A stretch of 64,000 bases of DNA from Bythopirellula goksoeyrii (GCF_008065115.1 NZ_CP042913.1:2702338-2766337); one strand, 5' to 3'; shown: positions 1-10,396, counted from the stretch's first letter. Notes: generated from the letters alone by a model not told the origin. Translations and numbers: made by a program.

Positions 1-1
1 C

Positions 2-148
2 CCTGTGTGCGACGTCATTGATTTCGAATACCCCGACCGCTCGAATCGCTACTGGCATACCACAGCCGACACGCCGAACCGCTGTTCGGCGGATTCACTG
101 GGCAAAGTCGGCTTGGTGATGCTGGAGTGGCTGCGGTCGGCCGAGTAA
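2..148 (+). CDS. M28 family peptidase, C-terminal fragment
   Basis: Only the last 48 codons lie in the window; the reading frame is open from the first bases and ends at a TAA. The peptide contains IDFEYPDRSNRYWHTTADT followed by SADSLGKVGLVMLEWL. This is the usual end of M28 zinc aminopeptidase-like proteins, where a WHT.xDT segment carries a metal-binding histidine and an S.xSL..VG..VL helix follows. The family comprises exported or periplasmic zinc aminopeptidases and glutaminyl cyclotransferase-like proteins, so this is probably an exported hydrolase. Substrate cannot be told from the fragment. No start codon is visible. Confidence 0.7.
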   Translation, partial: PVCDVIDFEYPDRSNRYWHTTADTPNRCSADSLGKVGLVMLEWLRSAE

Positions 149-200
149 TTTCCAGCGGTTGGCCCTATTGCAACATGCACATCAGAGATAGCATGAGCTA

Positions 201-857
201 ATGCTTCCTGATCCTTTGCGATTGACGATAGCCTTGCTGCCGGTAGTTTCTTACTGCTTGATGCTGGGGATATTGAACGCGCGGCGCAAGCCATTTATCA
301 CAACAGGTGGGGCTGACCTGGCGACTCTGGGGGTTGCGCTCTCGGGTTTGGTCTTTATTGGCCCCATCGAATTATTCCGTCCTGAAGCTGCCTCCGTGGA
401 GTTCGGTGGGTACGTGTGGCTGTTTCTCCTGGTGCTCTATTGGCTCGCCATCTGGCTCACAATGCTTCTGGCGCGGCCTCGTCTGGTGATCTACAACATC
501 AGCTCGGAAGAACTTCGCCCCGTCTTGTCCGAGGCAGCCCGCAGCCTTGATCCTCAAGCGCGATGGGCCGGCGATAGCCTCTCGATGCCAACGGTGGGAA
601 TCCAGCTGCATCTGGAAACTTTCGAAATCATGCGCAATGTTTCCTTGGTCGCCAGCGGCTCGAAGCAGAATCTTGCCAGTTGGCGACAGTTGGCCGGACT
701 GCTCGGCTCCAGGCTCGACGGACTCTCGGTGGATTCCAACCCGCGCTGGTTGGGAATCGTGCTATTTGCGATAATCCTCTTGGCCACTAGCATGGTCCAC
801 ATGCTGAATCACCCCCAGCAGATCGCCCAGGCGATGCAGGAGATTTTCTCCTATTGA
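201..857 (+). CDS. Hypothetical integral membrane protein
   Basis: 218 residues, not recognised as a named family. Hydrophobic segments lie at about residues 8-25, 40-57, 68-90 and 183-202, with a soluble stretch of about 90 residues (95-180) between the third and fourth. The soluble part reads as an alpha/beta fold and is probably cytoplasmic, since the residues flanking TM3 are positive (ARPRLVIYN). It follows the peptidase fragment after 52 bp on the same strand and may be co-transcribed with it. It is convergent with the ASCH gene downstream. The ATG has no clear Shine-Dalgarno sequence. Confidence 0.6.
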   Translation: MLPDPLRLTIALLPVVSYCLMLGILNARRKPFITTGGADLATLGVALSGLVFIGPIELFRPEAASVEFGGYVWLFLLVLYWLAIWLTMLLARPRLVIYNISSEELRPVLSEAARSLDPQARWAGDSLSMPTVGIQLHLETFEIMRNVSLVASGSKQNLASWRQLAGLLGSRLDGLSVDSNPRWLGIVLFAIILLATSMVHMLNHPQQIAQAMQEIFSY

Positions 858-875
858 GGGAAGACACGCCGCATG

Positions 876-1190
876 TCACTTAGATGGCTGAGGATCCTGC
901 AAGTGAAACACGACGCGATAGGCCTGGTAGCCTGCTGCTATTTTGTCCGCGTAGAGAGAATCGAGTTCAGCCTGCAGTGCCAAGGCTGTGGGAAATCCAT
1001 CTGGGATAGCGTCGGCGTCGGTTAGTTCATCAATCTTGACTTCCTGCACGCTGTCTATCGTGATGTAGCCTGCACCAGGGATATAGCTCCGCTGGCCGTC
1101 ACGCATCATACGATGCTTCCACAAACGAATCGTTTGGGTTTTTTCTCTGCTACGAATGGCGGGCAGAAACTTCTTCTTGAACAAGAGCAT
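876..1190 (-). CDS. ASCH domain protein
   Basis: 104 residues. The N-terminal LLFKKKFLPAIRSREKTQTI, then RLWKHRMMRDGQRSYIPGAG and ITIDSVQEVKIDELTDADA, follow the ASCH pattern (a small beta-barrel fold related to PUA domains): a basic K..F...I..G.KT.TIR motif and a strand-rich middle ending before the EL.D.DA..DGF helix. ASCH domains are thought to bind RNA or modified nucleotides, and some cleave modified ribonucleosides. The length fits a stand-alone ASCH protein. It is convergent with the membrane protein upstream and ends 18 bp from its stop. The biological substrate is unknown. Confidence 0.7.
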   Translation of the reverse strand: MLLFKKKFLPAIRSREKTQTIRLWKHRMMRDGQRSYIPGAGYITIDSVQEVKIDELTDADAIPDGFPTALALQAELDSLYADKIAAGYQAYRVVFHLQDPQPSK

Positions 1191-1253
1191 GGCTTAGATC
1201 GTAGCCGCAGAACACTCGACTTGCCAAGGAGTCGCAGGTGGTACAGGTTCTCG

Positions 1254-1342
1254 AATGACCAATGTCCAATGACCAATGACCAAGAGCCATTGAGTTAGTT
1301 CTCCGGCTGATATTGGTCGTTGGAAATTGAAAATTGGTCATT
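1254..1342. repeat. Long-hairpin word repeat, GACCAAT type
   Basis: Arm 1 (1254-1283) repeats AATGACCAATG/TCCAATG. Arm 2 (1313-1342) is its approximate reverse complement built on TTGGTC. About 30 bp of imperfect pairing surround a 29-nt loop. The element lies in the 313-bp spacer between the start of the ASCH gene (minus strand) and tRNA-Gly. The rest of that spacer shows no convincing gene. It is the same word family as the element after ffh at 15440-15523. Confidence 0.75.
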
Positions 1343-1503
1343 TCCCGAACCGGCAAGTACCATTGGTTGTTTGGTGACTCATTCCCGGGGATTTTACCAC
1401 TCCGGGCAGGCCAAATCCCCTTGCGTACGCCAGAGGTGGGCCTATAATTCGGGAATCGTTACTGTGCCTCTCGGGCATTAGGCAGGGGGGTGCAGAACGG
1501 ACT

Positions 1504-1576
1504 GCGGGTGTAGCTCAGTTGGTAGAGCACAACGTTGCCAACGTTGTTGTCGTCGGTTCGAACCCGATCACCCGCT
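1504..1576 (+). tRNA. tRNA-Gly (GCC)
   Basis: A complete cloverleaf of 73 nt. Acceptor arms GCGGGTG and CACCCGC (1504-1510 with 1569-1575) pair fully, with discriminator T at 1576. The D-arm reads TAGCTCAGTTGGTAGAGCA. The anticodon arm is CAACG-TTGCCAA-CGTTG, giving anticodon GCC. The T-arm contains GTTCGAAC. CCA is not encoded. It lies 226 bp before trigger factor on the same strand. Confidence 0.97.
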
Positions 1577-1802
1577 CTAAGCACGAGTCCCGGCGAAAAA
1601 GCTGGCTGAAATCCAGCGAGTATCGCGGGACTGCCGATAGAGTTCGCTTCGAATTGGAGCCCGCCCCCGCTTTCTTGGCCTTCCACTTGGGGAGGCACAA
1701 TTGCTGGTAGCGGGTTCTTGGTTTTTTAGAAGATAAGTTTCTTGCCGCCGGACTACCCAAGTTGAGGTTTTCCAGGCGAGATTTTCGCAGAGAGAAAAGT
1801 CC

Positions 1803-3269
1803 ATGGCAGACGAAGAACAACAAGCAGATACGCTGACCGCTGAGGAAGATCAGCCACTCAACCTTCAGGTGGAGGTCACCAGTCCCAGCGATTGCGAACG
1901 TCACGTGACCGTGACCGTCTCACGCGAGGACATCGATCGTTATATGAACGATGCCTACAGTGAGCTGATGCCGAGCGCTAACGTACCGGGGTTCCGTATC
2001 GGTCGGGCTCCTCGCAAGTTGGTGGAAAGCAAGTTCAAAAAAGAAATCGCCGAGCAGATCAAGGGATCTTTGCTCATGGATAGCTTGACTCAGATTAGCG
2101 AGGAACAATCCTTTACCGCGATCAGCGAGCCCGATCTGAATCTCGATGCCGTGGAGGTCCCCGATGACGGGCCAATGACGTTTGAGTTCGACATCGAAGT
2201 TCGCCCTGAATTCGACATGCCGAAATGGAAGGGTGCAAAAATCGAGCGTCCTGTGCGTGATTTTACGCCCGCCGACGTCGATCAGCATTTGGAAAAGATG
2301 TTGGCTCGCTACGGACAACTTGTTCCTCACGAGGGGACTGCCGAGGAAGGGGACTACCTGACGGTCAATATCACGACCTCGTGCGATGGAAAACAACTCG
2401 AAAAAGAAGAAGAACACGTTCTGCGAATTCGTCAGAAGCTCAGCTTCCGCGATGGCGAAATCGCTGACTTCGCGAAACTGATGGGTGGTGCCAAGGCCGG
2501 GGACCACCGCAAGGTGGAGTTGGAACTTACCCAGGATGCTCCGAACGAATCCCTTCGCGGGAAAAAAATTAACGTGGACTTCGAAGTACTAGAAGTCAAG
2601 AAACTGAAGCTCCCCGAGTTGAACGAAGAATTTCTCGCGGAAATAGGGGACTTCAAGACCGAGGGCGACCTTCGCGACGCAATCGGCGACAGCCTCAAAC
2701 GGCAACTCGAGTATGAGCAGCAACAAAAAATCCGCTCCCAGATCTCCGCTCTGCTCACCAAATCGGCAGATTGGCAATTGCCGCCATCCTTGTTGAAACG
2801 ACAGAGTGCCCGGGAATTGGAACGCACCGTCATGGAATTACGCCGGGCTGGTTTCAATGAAGCTGAGATTCGTGCCCGTGAAAATGTCCTTCGTCAGAAC
2901 AGTGCCGCCTCAACAGCCCGCAGCCTGAAAGAACATTTCATTCTTGAGCGGATCGCTGAAGAAGAGAACATTGAAGCCCAAGAGGGCGATTTTGAGAAAG
3001 AAATCTTCTTGATTGCCATGCAGAGTGGCGAGTCGCCTCGTCGTGTGCGTGCCCAGATTGAGAAACGCGGCCTGATGGACGTATTGCAGAATCAGATCGT
3101 CGAGCGCAAGGTGCTTGAACTAGTGCAAGAACATGCCAAGTTTTCCGACAAACCCTTTGAGCCGGAGAATCTCGACGTCGAAGCAGTGAATCTAGCCGCC
3201 GGTGGTGGAGAAGGTCCCGCGTCTGCGAGCGAACCAGCACCAGAATCAACTGAGGCCACCGAAAGCTGA
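1803..3269 (+). CDS. tig: Trigger factor, ribosome-associated chaperone
   Basis: 488 residues; trigger factor binds nascent chains at the ribosomal exit tunnel and has peptidyl-prolyl isomerase activity. The ribosome-binding signature GFRIGRAP is at residues 63-70. A typical PPIase-like (FKBP) region follows at about 175-260, where GDYLTVNITT and GGAKAGDHRKVELEL are recognisable. The helical substrate-cradle domain runs from about 270 to 445. Both termini are longer than in E. coli: an acidic N-terminal stretch of about 20 residues and a low-complexity tail rich in A, E, P and S from about 450. It opens a tig-clpP-clpP cluster on one strand, an arrangement common in bacteria because newly made misfolded proteins are passed to the Clp protease. 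Confidence 0.95.
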   Translation: MADEEQQADTLTAEEDQPLNLQVEVTSPSDCERHVTVTVSREDIDRYMNDAYSELMPSANVPGFRIGRAPRKLVESKFKKEIAEQIKGSLLMDSLTQISEEQSFTAISEPDLNLDAVEVPDDGPMTFEFDIEVRPEFDMPKWKGAKIERPVRDFTPADVDQHLEKMLARYGQLVPHEGTAEEGDYLTVNITTSCDGKQLEKEEEHVLRIRQKLSFRDGEIADFAKLMGGAKAGDHRKVELELTQDAPNESLRGKKINVDFEVLEVKKLKLPELNEEFLAEIGDFKTEGDLRDAIGDSLKRQLEYEQQQKIRSQISALLTKSADWQLPPSLLKRQSARELERTVMELRRAGFNEAEIRARENVLRQNSAASTARSLKEHFILERIAEEENIEAQEGDFEKEIFLIAMQSGESPRRVRAQIEKRGLMDVLQNQIVERKVLELVQEHAKFSDKPFEPENLDVEAVNLAAGGGEGPASASEPAPESTEATES

Positions 3270-3381
3270 ACTATCACTTAAATGGATTGAGTTGTCGCCG
3301 TGAGGGGACGAGACGAGAATTGCCTTAGCGTCAATATCATCGGTTGACTGTCAGGAATAGGTTTCCAAAAAGGGAGTTGAT

Positions 3382-4032
3382 ATGAATTACGAAACGTCGG
3401 CCGAGAATTCCTTCGATCCTCGGTTTGCCGCTGCGATGCGCGACTACCAGCGTCAGCGTCAGATGACACTGGGCGATCTCTTGCTGGAAAACCGTGTGAT
3501 CTTTCTGCAGGGCGAAATCTACGATGGCAATGCCAATGAGCTTGTCATGAAACTGCTCTATTTGCAAAGCGAGAACCGTCGCAAGGATATCCATTTCTAC
3601 ATCAATTCGCCTGGTGGCAGTGTGAGTTCAACGCTTGCGATCTACGATACCATGCAGATGATTTCCCCTCCCGTGGCTACCTATTGCGTGGGGTTGGCTG
3701 CTAGTGGTGGCGCAGTTCTGCTCGCTGGTGGAGAAAAGGGAAAACGCTTCGCGCTCAAACATTCAAAAGTCATGATTCATCAGCCCCATGGCGGAGTGGG
3801 AGGCCAGGTCTCGGATATTGAGATCCAAGCCAATGAGATCATCCGCACTAGGGAAATCCTCAATGGCATCTTGGCTGAGCACACTGGCAAAACCATCGAA
3901 GAAATCCACAAAGCTTGTGATCGCGACCACTATATGACTGCTACTGAGGCCATGGAATACGGTGTCGTCGATGACATTCTTATTAAACAACCCGCACTAG
4001 GTGGAGAACCGGAAGACGACGATGACGATTGA
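3382..4032 (+). CDS. clpP: ATP-dependent Clp protease proteolytic subunit, copy 1
   Basis: 216 residues. Catalytic triad Ser108 (LAASGGA), His133 (MIHQP) and Asp182 (CDRDHYM); the spacing of 25 and 49 residues equals that of E. coli ClpP, so the peptidase should be active. The N-terminus is longer than usual and the C-terminus ends in a run of acidic residues (EPEDDDDD), absent from the second copy. The residue after the nucleophile is Gly rather than the usual Met (ASGG against ASMG in copy 2). A purine-rich AAAGGGAG precedes the ATG. It lies 112 bp after tig and 73 bp before the second clpP. The two may form a mixed tetradecamer, which is an inference. No clpX is present in the window. Confidence 0.95.
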   Translation: MNYETSAENSFDPRFAAAMRDYQRQRQMTLGDLLLENRVIFLQGEIYDGNANELVMKLLYLQSENRRKDIHFYINSPGGSVSSTLAIYDTMQMISPPVATYCVGLAASGGAVLLAGGEKGKRFALKHSKVMIHQPHGGVGGQVSDIEIQANEIIRTREILNGILAEHTGKTIEEIHKACDRDHYMTATEAMEYGVVDDILIKQPALGGEPEDDDDD

Positions 4033-4105
4033 GTCAGGTAACTCAGCCAACGTTGCTCGATAAAAATCTTTCGCATTCGTCCCCCCAACCAATGGATTGC
4101 CCGTC

Positions 4106-4693
4106 ATGTCGCTAGTTCCCTTTGTCATCGAAAAATCAGGCCGCGAAGAGCGGGCCATGGACATCTACAGCCGTTTGCTCAAGGACCGCATTGTCCTGAT
4201 GGGCTCCGCTGTGAACGACGATGTTGCCAACAGCATTGTGGCTCAATTGCTGTTTCTTCAGTCCGATGATCCCAAGGCAGATATCCACTACTACATTAAC
4301 TCCCCTGGGGGCAGTGTCACTGCTGGAATGGCTATCTATGACACCATGCAGTTTGTCACTTGTGATGTAGCTACTTATTGCCTGGGCCAAGCAGCCTCTA
4401 TGGGGGCCTTGCTCTTGGCTGCTGGCGCTGCTGGCAAACGGCATGCCCTGCCAAACTCCCGTATCATGATTCATCAGCCTTCTGCCGGAATGGAAGGCAC
4501 CGCCGAGGATATCATGATCCATGCGACCGAGTACCGCAAAACCAAAGACAAGCTCAACCGCATCTTGATCGAGCACACGGGCCAGACCCTCGAGCAAATC
4601 GAGCGAGATACCGACCGCGACCATTTCATGTCCGCAGCCGACGCCTGCGAATATCGAATCATCGATAAAGTCATCGAGAAAATGGAAATGTAG
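4106..4693 (+). CDS. clpP: ATP-dependent Clp protease proteolytic subunit, copy 2
   Basis: 195 residues from the ATG at 4106. An in-frame TTG at 4097 would add three residues, but neither start has a strong ribosome binding site and the ATG gives the usual family length. Triad Ser98 (GQAASMGA), His123 (MIHQP) and Asp172 (TDRDHFM), again with canonical spacing. This copy is closer to the standard ClpP sequence than copy 1. The INSPGGSV segment, which helps form the oxyanion hole, is present in both. It is the last gene of the tig-clpP-clpP run, followed by a hairpin-forming repeat rather than by clpX. Confidence 0.95.
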   Translation: MSLVPFVIEKSGREERAMDIYSRLLKDRIVLMGSAVNDDVANSIVAQLLFLQSDDPKADIHYYINSPGGSVTAGMAIYDTMQFVTCDVATYCLGQAASMGALLLAAGAAGKRHALPNSRIMIHQPSAGMEGTAEDIMIHATEYRKTKDKLNRILIEHTGQTLEQIERDTDRDHFMSAADACEYRIIDKVIEKMEM

Positions 4694-4732
4694 GATGGGA
4701 GAACGCATGTAGGGGCAACATTGCAGCGATTT

Positions 4733-4856
4733 AATGGCGAATGACGGAAATACCCAAGCACGAAAGAATGACTAAAAACAAGTGCCCTACAAGGGGCCAG
4801 CTTTAGTCATTCGTATTTCCGACTTCTTTCGTCATTGGGTATTTCATCATTCGTCA
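4733..4856. repeat. Long-hairpin word repeat, GAATGACGAAATACC type
   Basis: Arm 1 (4733-4774) carries GAATGACGGAAATACCCAAG then CACGAAAGAATGACTA. Arm 2 (4804-4856) carries the reverse-complement words TAGTCATTCGTATTTCCGAC, TTTCGTCATTGGGTATTTC and ATTCGTCA. It begins 40 bp after the second clpP stop and fills much of the 346-bp spacer before the next gene. The rest of that spacer is pyrimidine-rich (4857-4910) and shows no gene. Confidence 0.7.
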
Positions 4857-5039
4857 GTTCCCCCTAATCTCTCCCCTTCCTTCAGGCCTCCTCCCCCTGC
4901 TAGCATCTTCGATCTCGCTTGACGGTGCCTACCGGTTTTCTTATTTCATACCTCCCAAATGGCTTCGGCGGGGTACGTGCGCAACGGCTCTACTGGTTGC
5001 CTGAAATCTCTTTTCCCTGAGTAAGAGTCGAGCTGAGTG

Positions 5040-6437
5040 ATGCCAACAGCGAACGATACAACAGGTTTCAACTTGAACAGGCGCCTTTACCCTGCGCTGC
5101 TGTTGGGCACTTTGATGGCCTCGTTGTTTGCGACCTCAGGCTGTCGTTCGACGCGTGACAATCAGATCGATATCCTGGAACGGGAACTACGTGCCCAGGA
5201 AGATTATATCTACGAGCTGGAGGACTATGTCGTCGAGTATTCCGACAAATTGCGGCAATGCCGTTGTTCTCAGCCACACGTGGCATCCGTGACCAAACCC
5301 ACTCCTGCACCCAAGCAAACTTCGAAGTCCAACACAAGACAATCTACACAATCTACAGTCGAGAAGAAACCTGCACGGAGAACTCTACAGGAACCTCGTG
5401 AGGAATCCATCCTAGATTCAGTCGAACCTGCCTCGGAGCCTGCAGTCGAGTCAGAAGTCCCTGTCGAAGAACTTGAAGTCCCTGAATTGGATTTGGAAAT
5501 CGGCGAACCGATTAGTTCTGACGAAGAGCATGAAGCTGCAATCCTGGCAGATTCCGAGGGCATCGAACACGAACAAGACCCTAATACTATTAGAATCCCC
5601 AATCCGGTAGCCTATCAGACCGCCGGCTATGATGAGTTGGAAGAATCCACGGATATTCCTTTCGAAGTAGAAACGTTGGAGAATCTCGACGACACCGAGG
5701 CTGTCGCCGAAGCAGAAACGCAGAGTCCGTCTGTCCGCAAGGCAGAACGACTCGTCATCGCTTACGTTTTCCGCGATTCCACCGAGTCGCCAAAACCAAG
5801 TAGCTTGCTTTCGGTTATTGAAGCGCGAGATTCCAGAAATGAGCCTGCTGCCTTCGATGGCAAAGTTTCGCTGATGGTAATGCAGGGAGACCCTGAAGCG
5901 CCAACTCGTATTAAGCGGTGGGATTTCACCGAGGAAGAAACTGCTGCAGCGTGGCAGACTTCACAATTTGGCGACGGCCTTCACTTGGAGCTGCCGTTGG
6001 AAGACACTCAGCTTCCTGAAGGTCCTTTCGAATTATGGGTCCGCCTGGAGTCGGCAGATGGTGGCAAACTGCTCTCCCAGATCCCCATGGAGGCCCAAAC
6101 TCTCGCCACCATGGAAGATGTTGATGTCGAGCAGATGGCAGACGGAGCTTTGGAGTCTCCACTGGGGGAAACAGAAGAAGCAGAAATCGCCAGCATTAAT
6201 CCATTGCGTTCTGGAAACAAGAAAAGCGTTTCCACGACGCCCCTGGCATCAGTAGACTCGGCTTCGAAAGCCGAGCCTCAGTGGCGTGCCGCTACCCACT
6301 TCAGCTCGGGTGCGAATTCCGGATTCTCTACAACTGCCACTGAGAAAAAGTGGAACATTAGCACAACTCCAATCCCGCGCGATTCCCAGCCAGCTTCCAC
6401 AACCGCTGGCAAGCAGCGGTGGACCTCGCGCCGATAA
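5040..6437 (+). CDS. Hypothetical lipoprotein with N-terminal coiled coil
   Basis: 465 residues from the ATG at 5040 (a GTG directly before it is in frame). Residues 15-37 form a lipoprotein signal peptide with lipobox TSGC. Just after the acylated Cys lies a heptad-rich segment (IDILERELRAQEDYIYELED) that should form a short coiled coil. The middle, about residues 80-220, is low complexity and rich in Glu, Pro, Ser and Thr. About residues 235-345 read as a compact beta-rich domain (LVIAYVFRDSTE, FDGKVSLMVMQGD, PFELWVRLESADGG). The tail is Ser/Thr-rich. The overall design suggests an envelope-anchored protein whose globular domain is held away from the membrane by a flexible linker. Function is unknown. 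Confidence 0.7.
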   Translation: MPTANDTTGFNLNRRLYPALLLGTLMASLFATSGCRSTRDNQIDILERELRAQEDYIYELEDYVVEYSDKLRQCRCSQPHVASVTKPTPAPKQTSKSNTRQSTQSTVEKKPARRTLQEPREESILDSVEPASEPAVESEVPVEELEVPELDLEIGEPISSDEEHEAAILADSEGIEHEQDPNTIRIPNPVAYQTAGYDELEESTDIPFEVETLENLDDTEAVAEAETQSPSVRKAERLVIAYVFRDSTESPKPSSLLSVIEARDSRNEPAAFDGKVSLMVMQGDPEAPTRIKRWDFTEEETAAAWQTSQFGDGLHLELPLEDTQLPEGPFELWVRLESADGGKLLSQIPMEAQTLATMEDVDVEQMADGALESPLGETEEAEIASINPLRSGNKKSVSTTPLASVDSASKAEPQWRAATHFSSGANSGFSTTATEKKWNISTTPIPRDSQPASTTAGKQRWTSRR

Positions 6438-6585
6438 TGCCTTGCCATGCAGATTCCGTGTCACTCGAAACGGAGTCGTTTGAGTGACCCCTTGTAGATT
6501 TTCCCATCGTTGGCTGGTATTATCCGTCGGTAAGCTTTTTCTCACTGTTCCTGAGCAAACTTCCGCTGTACGAGGAGATCTCTTC

Positions 6586-8076
6586 ATGGCACGCATCTGC
6601 ACGGTGTTGACCTATTTGTCGTTTTGTCTTTTGTTCATTGATAATGTTCAGGGCGGTGAGTTCGATGAACTGCTCTACAAGGTCCCCGCTTCGGCCAACA
6701 CATTGGTTCTGATCAATGTCGAGCAAACCTTGCAGGCTCCGATAGCTCAGGAAGAGGGATGGGGAAAGAAGCTAGAACTTGCTTACGTTGAGCGTCCGAT
6801 TTTTCTCCCTCCGGAAGCAAATAAATTAGTGCTGGCGGCTGCGTTGCAACCGAGTCAAAACTTTTCGCAACTCTGGGAGTTGGGAGTGATGCAACTTAGT
6901 GAGCCAATGTCACTGCGTTCTATCGCACGCAGCGAGGGTGGATACCTGGATACCATCGATGGAACCGAAGCTGTTTGGACTCCAAGCGATGCCTACTTCG
7001 TGAAGCTAGATGACCAGGAACTGGGCGTTATGTTTCCGGCTGAGCGCCAGTTCGTTTCGCGTTGGTTAAACTTTGCCAACAAGAATAATGAAGTATCTCT
7101 CACGGAGTATCTCAGAGAGGCGACCCGATTGACTAACGAGAAGGTCCAGATTCTTATGGCAATCGATTTAGCCAATGTCGTACAACCACACGAGGTTTTG
7201 CAGACGATAGAAGCCTCGTCCTCTTTCAAGAAAATTGACTTGACTCCCCAAGAGATCGTGCCGATTCTGGCAAGTCTCCAGGGTGCTATCTTGCGGGTCG
7301 CGGTTGGCAAGGATGTCCAAGGGCAATTGCGGATCGATTTTGGTAGTGACATCTCTGCTCTCAAACCTATCGCTAAAGATCTGATCCTCTCAGTATTAGG
7401 AGATATGGGCGCCAACATCTCCGACTTGGAATCCTGGAAGTTCGACGTCAAAGAAAAAGCCATCCACATGCAAGGTCCCTTGTCTCAAGACGGTCAGCGC
7501 CGGGTCTTCAGCGTGATTGAACTCCCCTCTACCAAATTCAGTCAACTCAAGGATTCTACCGGCGAGAGCCAAACCTCCGAAGCGACTCCTGAGAGTCAAA
7601 TTCGCGAAGCATCGATCACTTACTTTCGAGCGATTGATGTCCTCGTGAAGGATCTCCGTCGCGATTTGCAAGGCAACAAGGCAAGTGCGGCAGTCATGGA
7701 GCGTTACTCTCGCAAGATTGATCGCATGCCCATCTTAAATGTTGATCCAGAGTTGCTAGATTTCGGCGGCCACTTGGCAACGACCCTTCGTTCGATGGCA
7801 CTCGCCAAGCGGCAGGGTGGGATCGCCTACGGCACCGCAACGGCAGGCATGGGGGGCGGAGGCTATAGCAATTACTCGATTGACTACGGCTATTTCGGCA
7901 ACCTCATTGGCGATGCGTACTCCGGCGCCCGATCAAGCGCCGCTGATCGCTCGGCAGCACGAGCCCAATCTATGGCAGCAGCCAATAGCTCGCGGGTCGA
8001 AGGCTTCAAGCTGATCGACGACGCTACGGCCGTTATCAGACGCAAGATGACCGAGAAATACCAGGTGGAATTTTAA
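6586..8076 (+). CDS. Hypothetical exported protein
   Basis: 496 residues from the ATG at 6586, chosen because CGAGGAGA lies just upstream and because it starts a clean signal peptide (ARICTVLTYLSFCLLFI, cleavage probably near GG-EF). The longer in-frame start at 6484 would add 34 residues with no signal character. The mature protein opens with a segment about keeping a protein-inhibitor-like form (LLYKVPASANTLVLINV) that I recall from planctomycete exported proteins, but I cannot name the family. Near the C-terminus is a Gly/Tyr/Ser-rich segment (AGMGGGGYSNYSIDYGYFG). It lies 148 bp after the lipoprotein on the same strand and ends before a strong terminator. Confidence 0.65.
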   Translation: MARICTVLTYLSFCLLFIDNVQGGEFDELLYKVPASANTLVLINVEQTLQAPIAQEEGWGKKLELAYVERPIFLPPEANKLVLAAALQPSQNFSQLWELGVMQLSEPMSLRSIARSEGGYLDTIDGTEAVWTPSDAYFVKLDDQELGVMFPAERQFVSRWLNFANKNNEVSLTEYLREATRLTNEKVQILMAIDLANVVQPHEVLQTIEASSSFKKIDLTPQEIVPILASLQGAILRVAVGKDVQGQLRIDFGSDISALKPIAKDLILSVLGDMGANISDLESWKFDVKEKAIHMQGPLSQDGQRRVFSVIELPSTKFSQLKDSTGESQTSEATPESQIREASITYFRAIDVLVKDLRRDLQGNKASAAVMERYSRKIDRMPILNVDPELLDFGGHLATTLRSMALAKRQGGIAYGTATAGMGGGGYSNYSIDYGYFGNLIGDAYSGARSSAADRSAARAQSMAAANSSRVEGFKLIDDATAVIRRKMTEKYQVEF

Positions 8077-8108
8077 CATTGTCTGTTTGACAACAACAGA
8101 TAAACGAA

Positions 8109-8142
8109 AAAAGCCTCGTCCCGATCTCGGAACGAGGCTTTT
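8109..8142. terminator. Bidirectional intrinsic terminator
   Basis: Perfect 11-bp stem AAAAGCCTCGT / ACGAGGCTTTT with a 12-nt loop. It is flanked by an A-run on the left and a T-run on the right, so it can work in both directions. It lies between the convergent exported-protein gene and GAPDH. Confidence 0.9.
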
Positions 8143-8164
8143 ATTTTGAGAGCTGCTTAATCGA

Positions 8165-9214
<1,050 letters not shown>

Positions 9215-9474
9215 TCATCCGGTTGCCCCAACCGGCGATAAGTCTGAACAGCCGACAGGCAATTCGGACACGGTATACGATAGCGGCCACAAGGCAGGGG
9301 CACACACCGGAAGCTGACACATCCGGCCCGCCAGATACCTGGCCGTGCTAGGTGGAAGCTGAATCGGCGATTATAACGATCTAGAGCGGGTCCAACAACT
9401 AGCTGGGAAAGGCGGTAATTGCGTTAGAAAACACCCACTTCACATCACCCACATCTGTCGACGAGCGTGATGTG

Positions 9475-10347
9475 TCAGCTTCCGGGATGTGCTTCCAGGT
9501 AACCCAGAACTCGTGCCGCCACGTCAACACCTGTCACCTCCGCCAGAGCCCGCCAGCCGGGCACCGCGTTCACCTCAATCGCATAGAGACGCCCATCACG
9601 GGTCGGCAGCAAATCGACGCCAGCCAACGGGGCCCCAATCGCCGCCGCTGCTCGCTGGGCTAGTTCGGCTAGATCGTTGGTAACCTCAAGCGGCTGGCCA
9701 GTCGCCCCGCGACTGATGTTGGTCCGCCAATCCAGCTCGTTGCAGCGGCGTATCCCCAAAACATCGTCACCCAAAACCAACAAACGCAAGTCGCAACCTT
9801 CGTGTTCGAGAAACTCTTGTAGATAAAACACGGAATCGACCGCTGCGAGAGCCTTGAAAGTGCGTATTGCGATAGTCTCATCGCTGAGCCGCACAATCCC
9901 ACGCCCTTCGGAACCGAAGAGTGGCTTGAGCACCACGTCGCCTCCCAGGGAATCAAAGGCTCTCAAAGCTTGCTCGACTGTTTGGCATGTGATCGTGCGA
10001 GGAACCAACATTCCAGCCGCAGCCAAGCGCGTCGTCGCGAGATACTTGTCCACGGCCACTTCAATGGCGCGAGGCGGGTTGATCACTGTGACGCCAGCCT
10101 GCGCCAGGTTGGCCAGCGCGTCCATGCGAAAGATGATTTGCTCCAGCGACCCCGGCGGCATGGAGCGGACTAGCAAGGCGTCGCATTCGTTGAGAGTCTG
10201 CTCGGCGGTGTGGACTGTGGTATCGCCACCCACCGTGGAGGCAAGCTTCTGGTAGTCAACCGGGACAATTTCGTGCCTTTCCCCGGCAGCACGTGTTAGG
10301 TCATTGGTGTACCAACTACCAGCATTGCCGAGAATCGCGATTCGCAT
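9475..10347 (-). CDS. ATP-grasp ligase of the RimK/MptN type
   Basis: 290 residues with an ATP-grasp fold. The N-terminal part starts IAILGNAGSWYTNDL. The ATP-binding region spans about residues 100-270, with DKYLATTRLAAAGMLVP, VVLKPLFGSEGRGIVRL (the phosphate-gripping glycine loop) and the metal-binding end AIEVNAVPGW. Family members attach glutamate or similar amino acids to a carboxylate; examples are RimK, LysX and the tetrahydromethanopterin glutamate ligase MptN. It lies directly downstream of mch on the same strand (49 bp gap). That supports a role in finishing the side chain of tetrahydromethanopterin, but the substrate assignment is inferred from neighbourhood only. Confidence 0.75.
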   Translation of the reverse strand: MRIAILGNAGSWYTNDLTRAAGERHEIVPVDYQKLASTVGGDTTVHTAEQTLNECDALLVRSMPPGSLEQIIFRMDALANLAQAGVTVINPPRAIEVAVDKYLATTRLAAAGMLVPRTITCQTVEQALRAFDSLGGDVVLKPLFGSEGRGIVRLSDETIAIRTFKALAAVDSVFYLQEFLEHEGCDLRLLVLGDDVLGIRRCNELDWRTNISRGATGQPLEVTNDLAELAQRAAAAIGAPLAGVDLLPTRDGRLYAIEVNAVPGWRALAEVTGVDVAARVLGYLEAHPGS

Positions 10348-10396
10348 GTGGGTCCAATACTAATAGGCGAGCCGGCTCGTCCTCGAGCCCGAACAA

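Noticed and set aside
1515-1904. A minus-strand frame of 129 codons over tRNA-Gly and the start of tig
   Set aside because: It crosses a tRNA gene and the start of trigger factor on the other strand.
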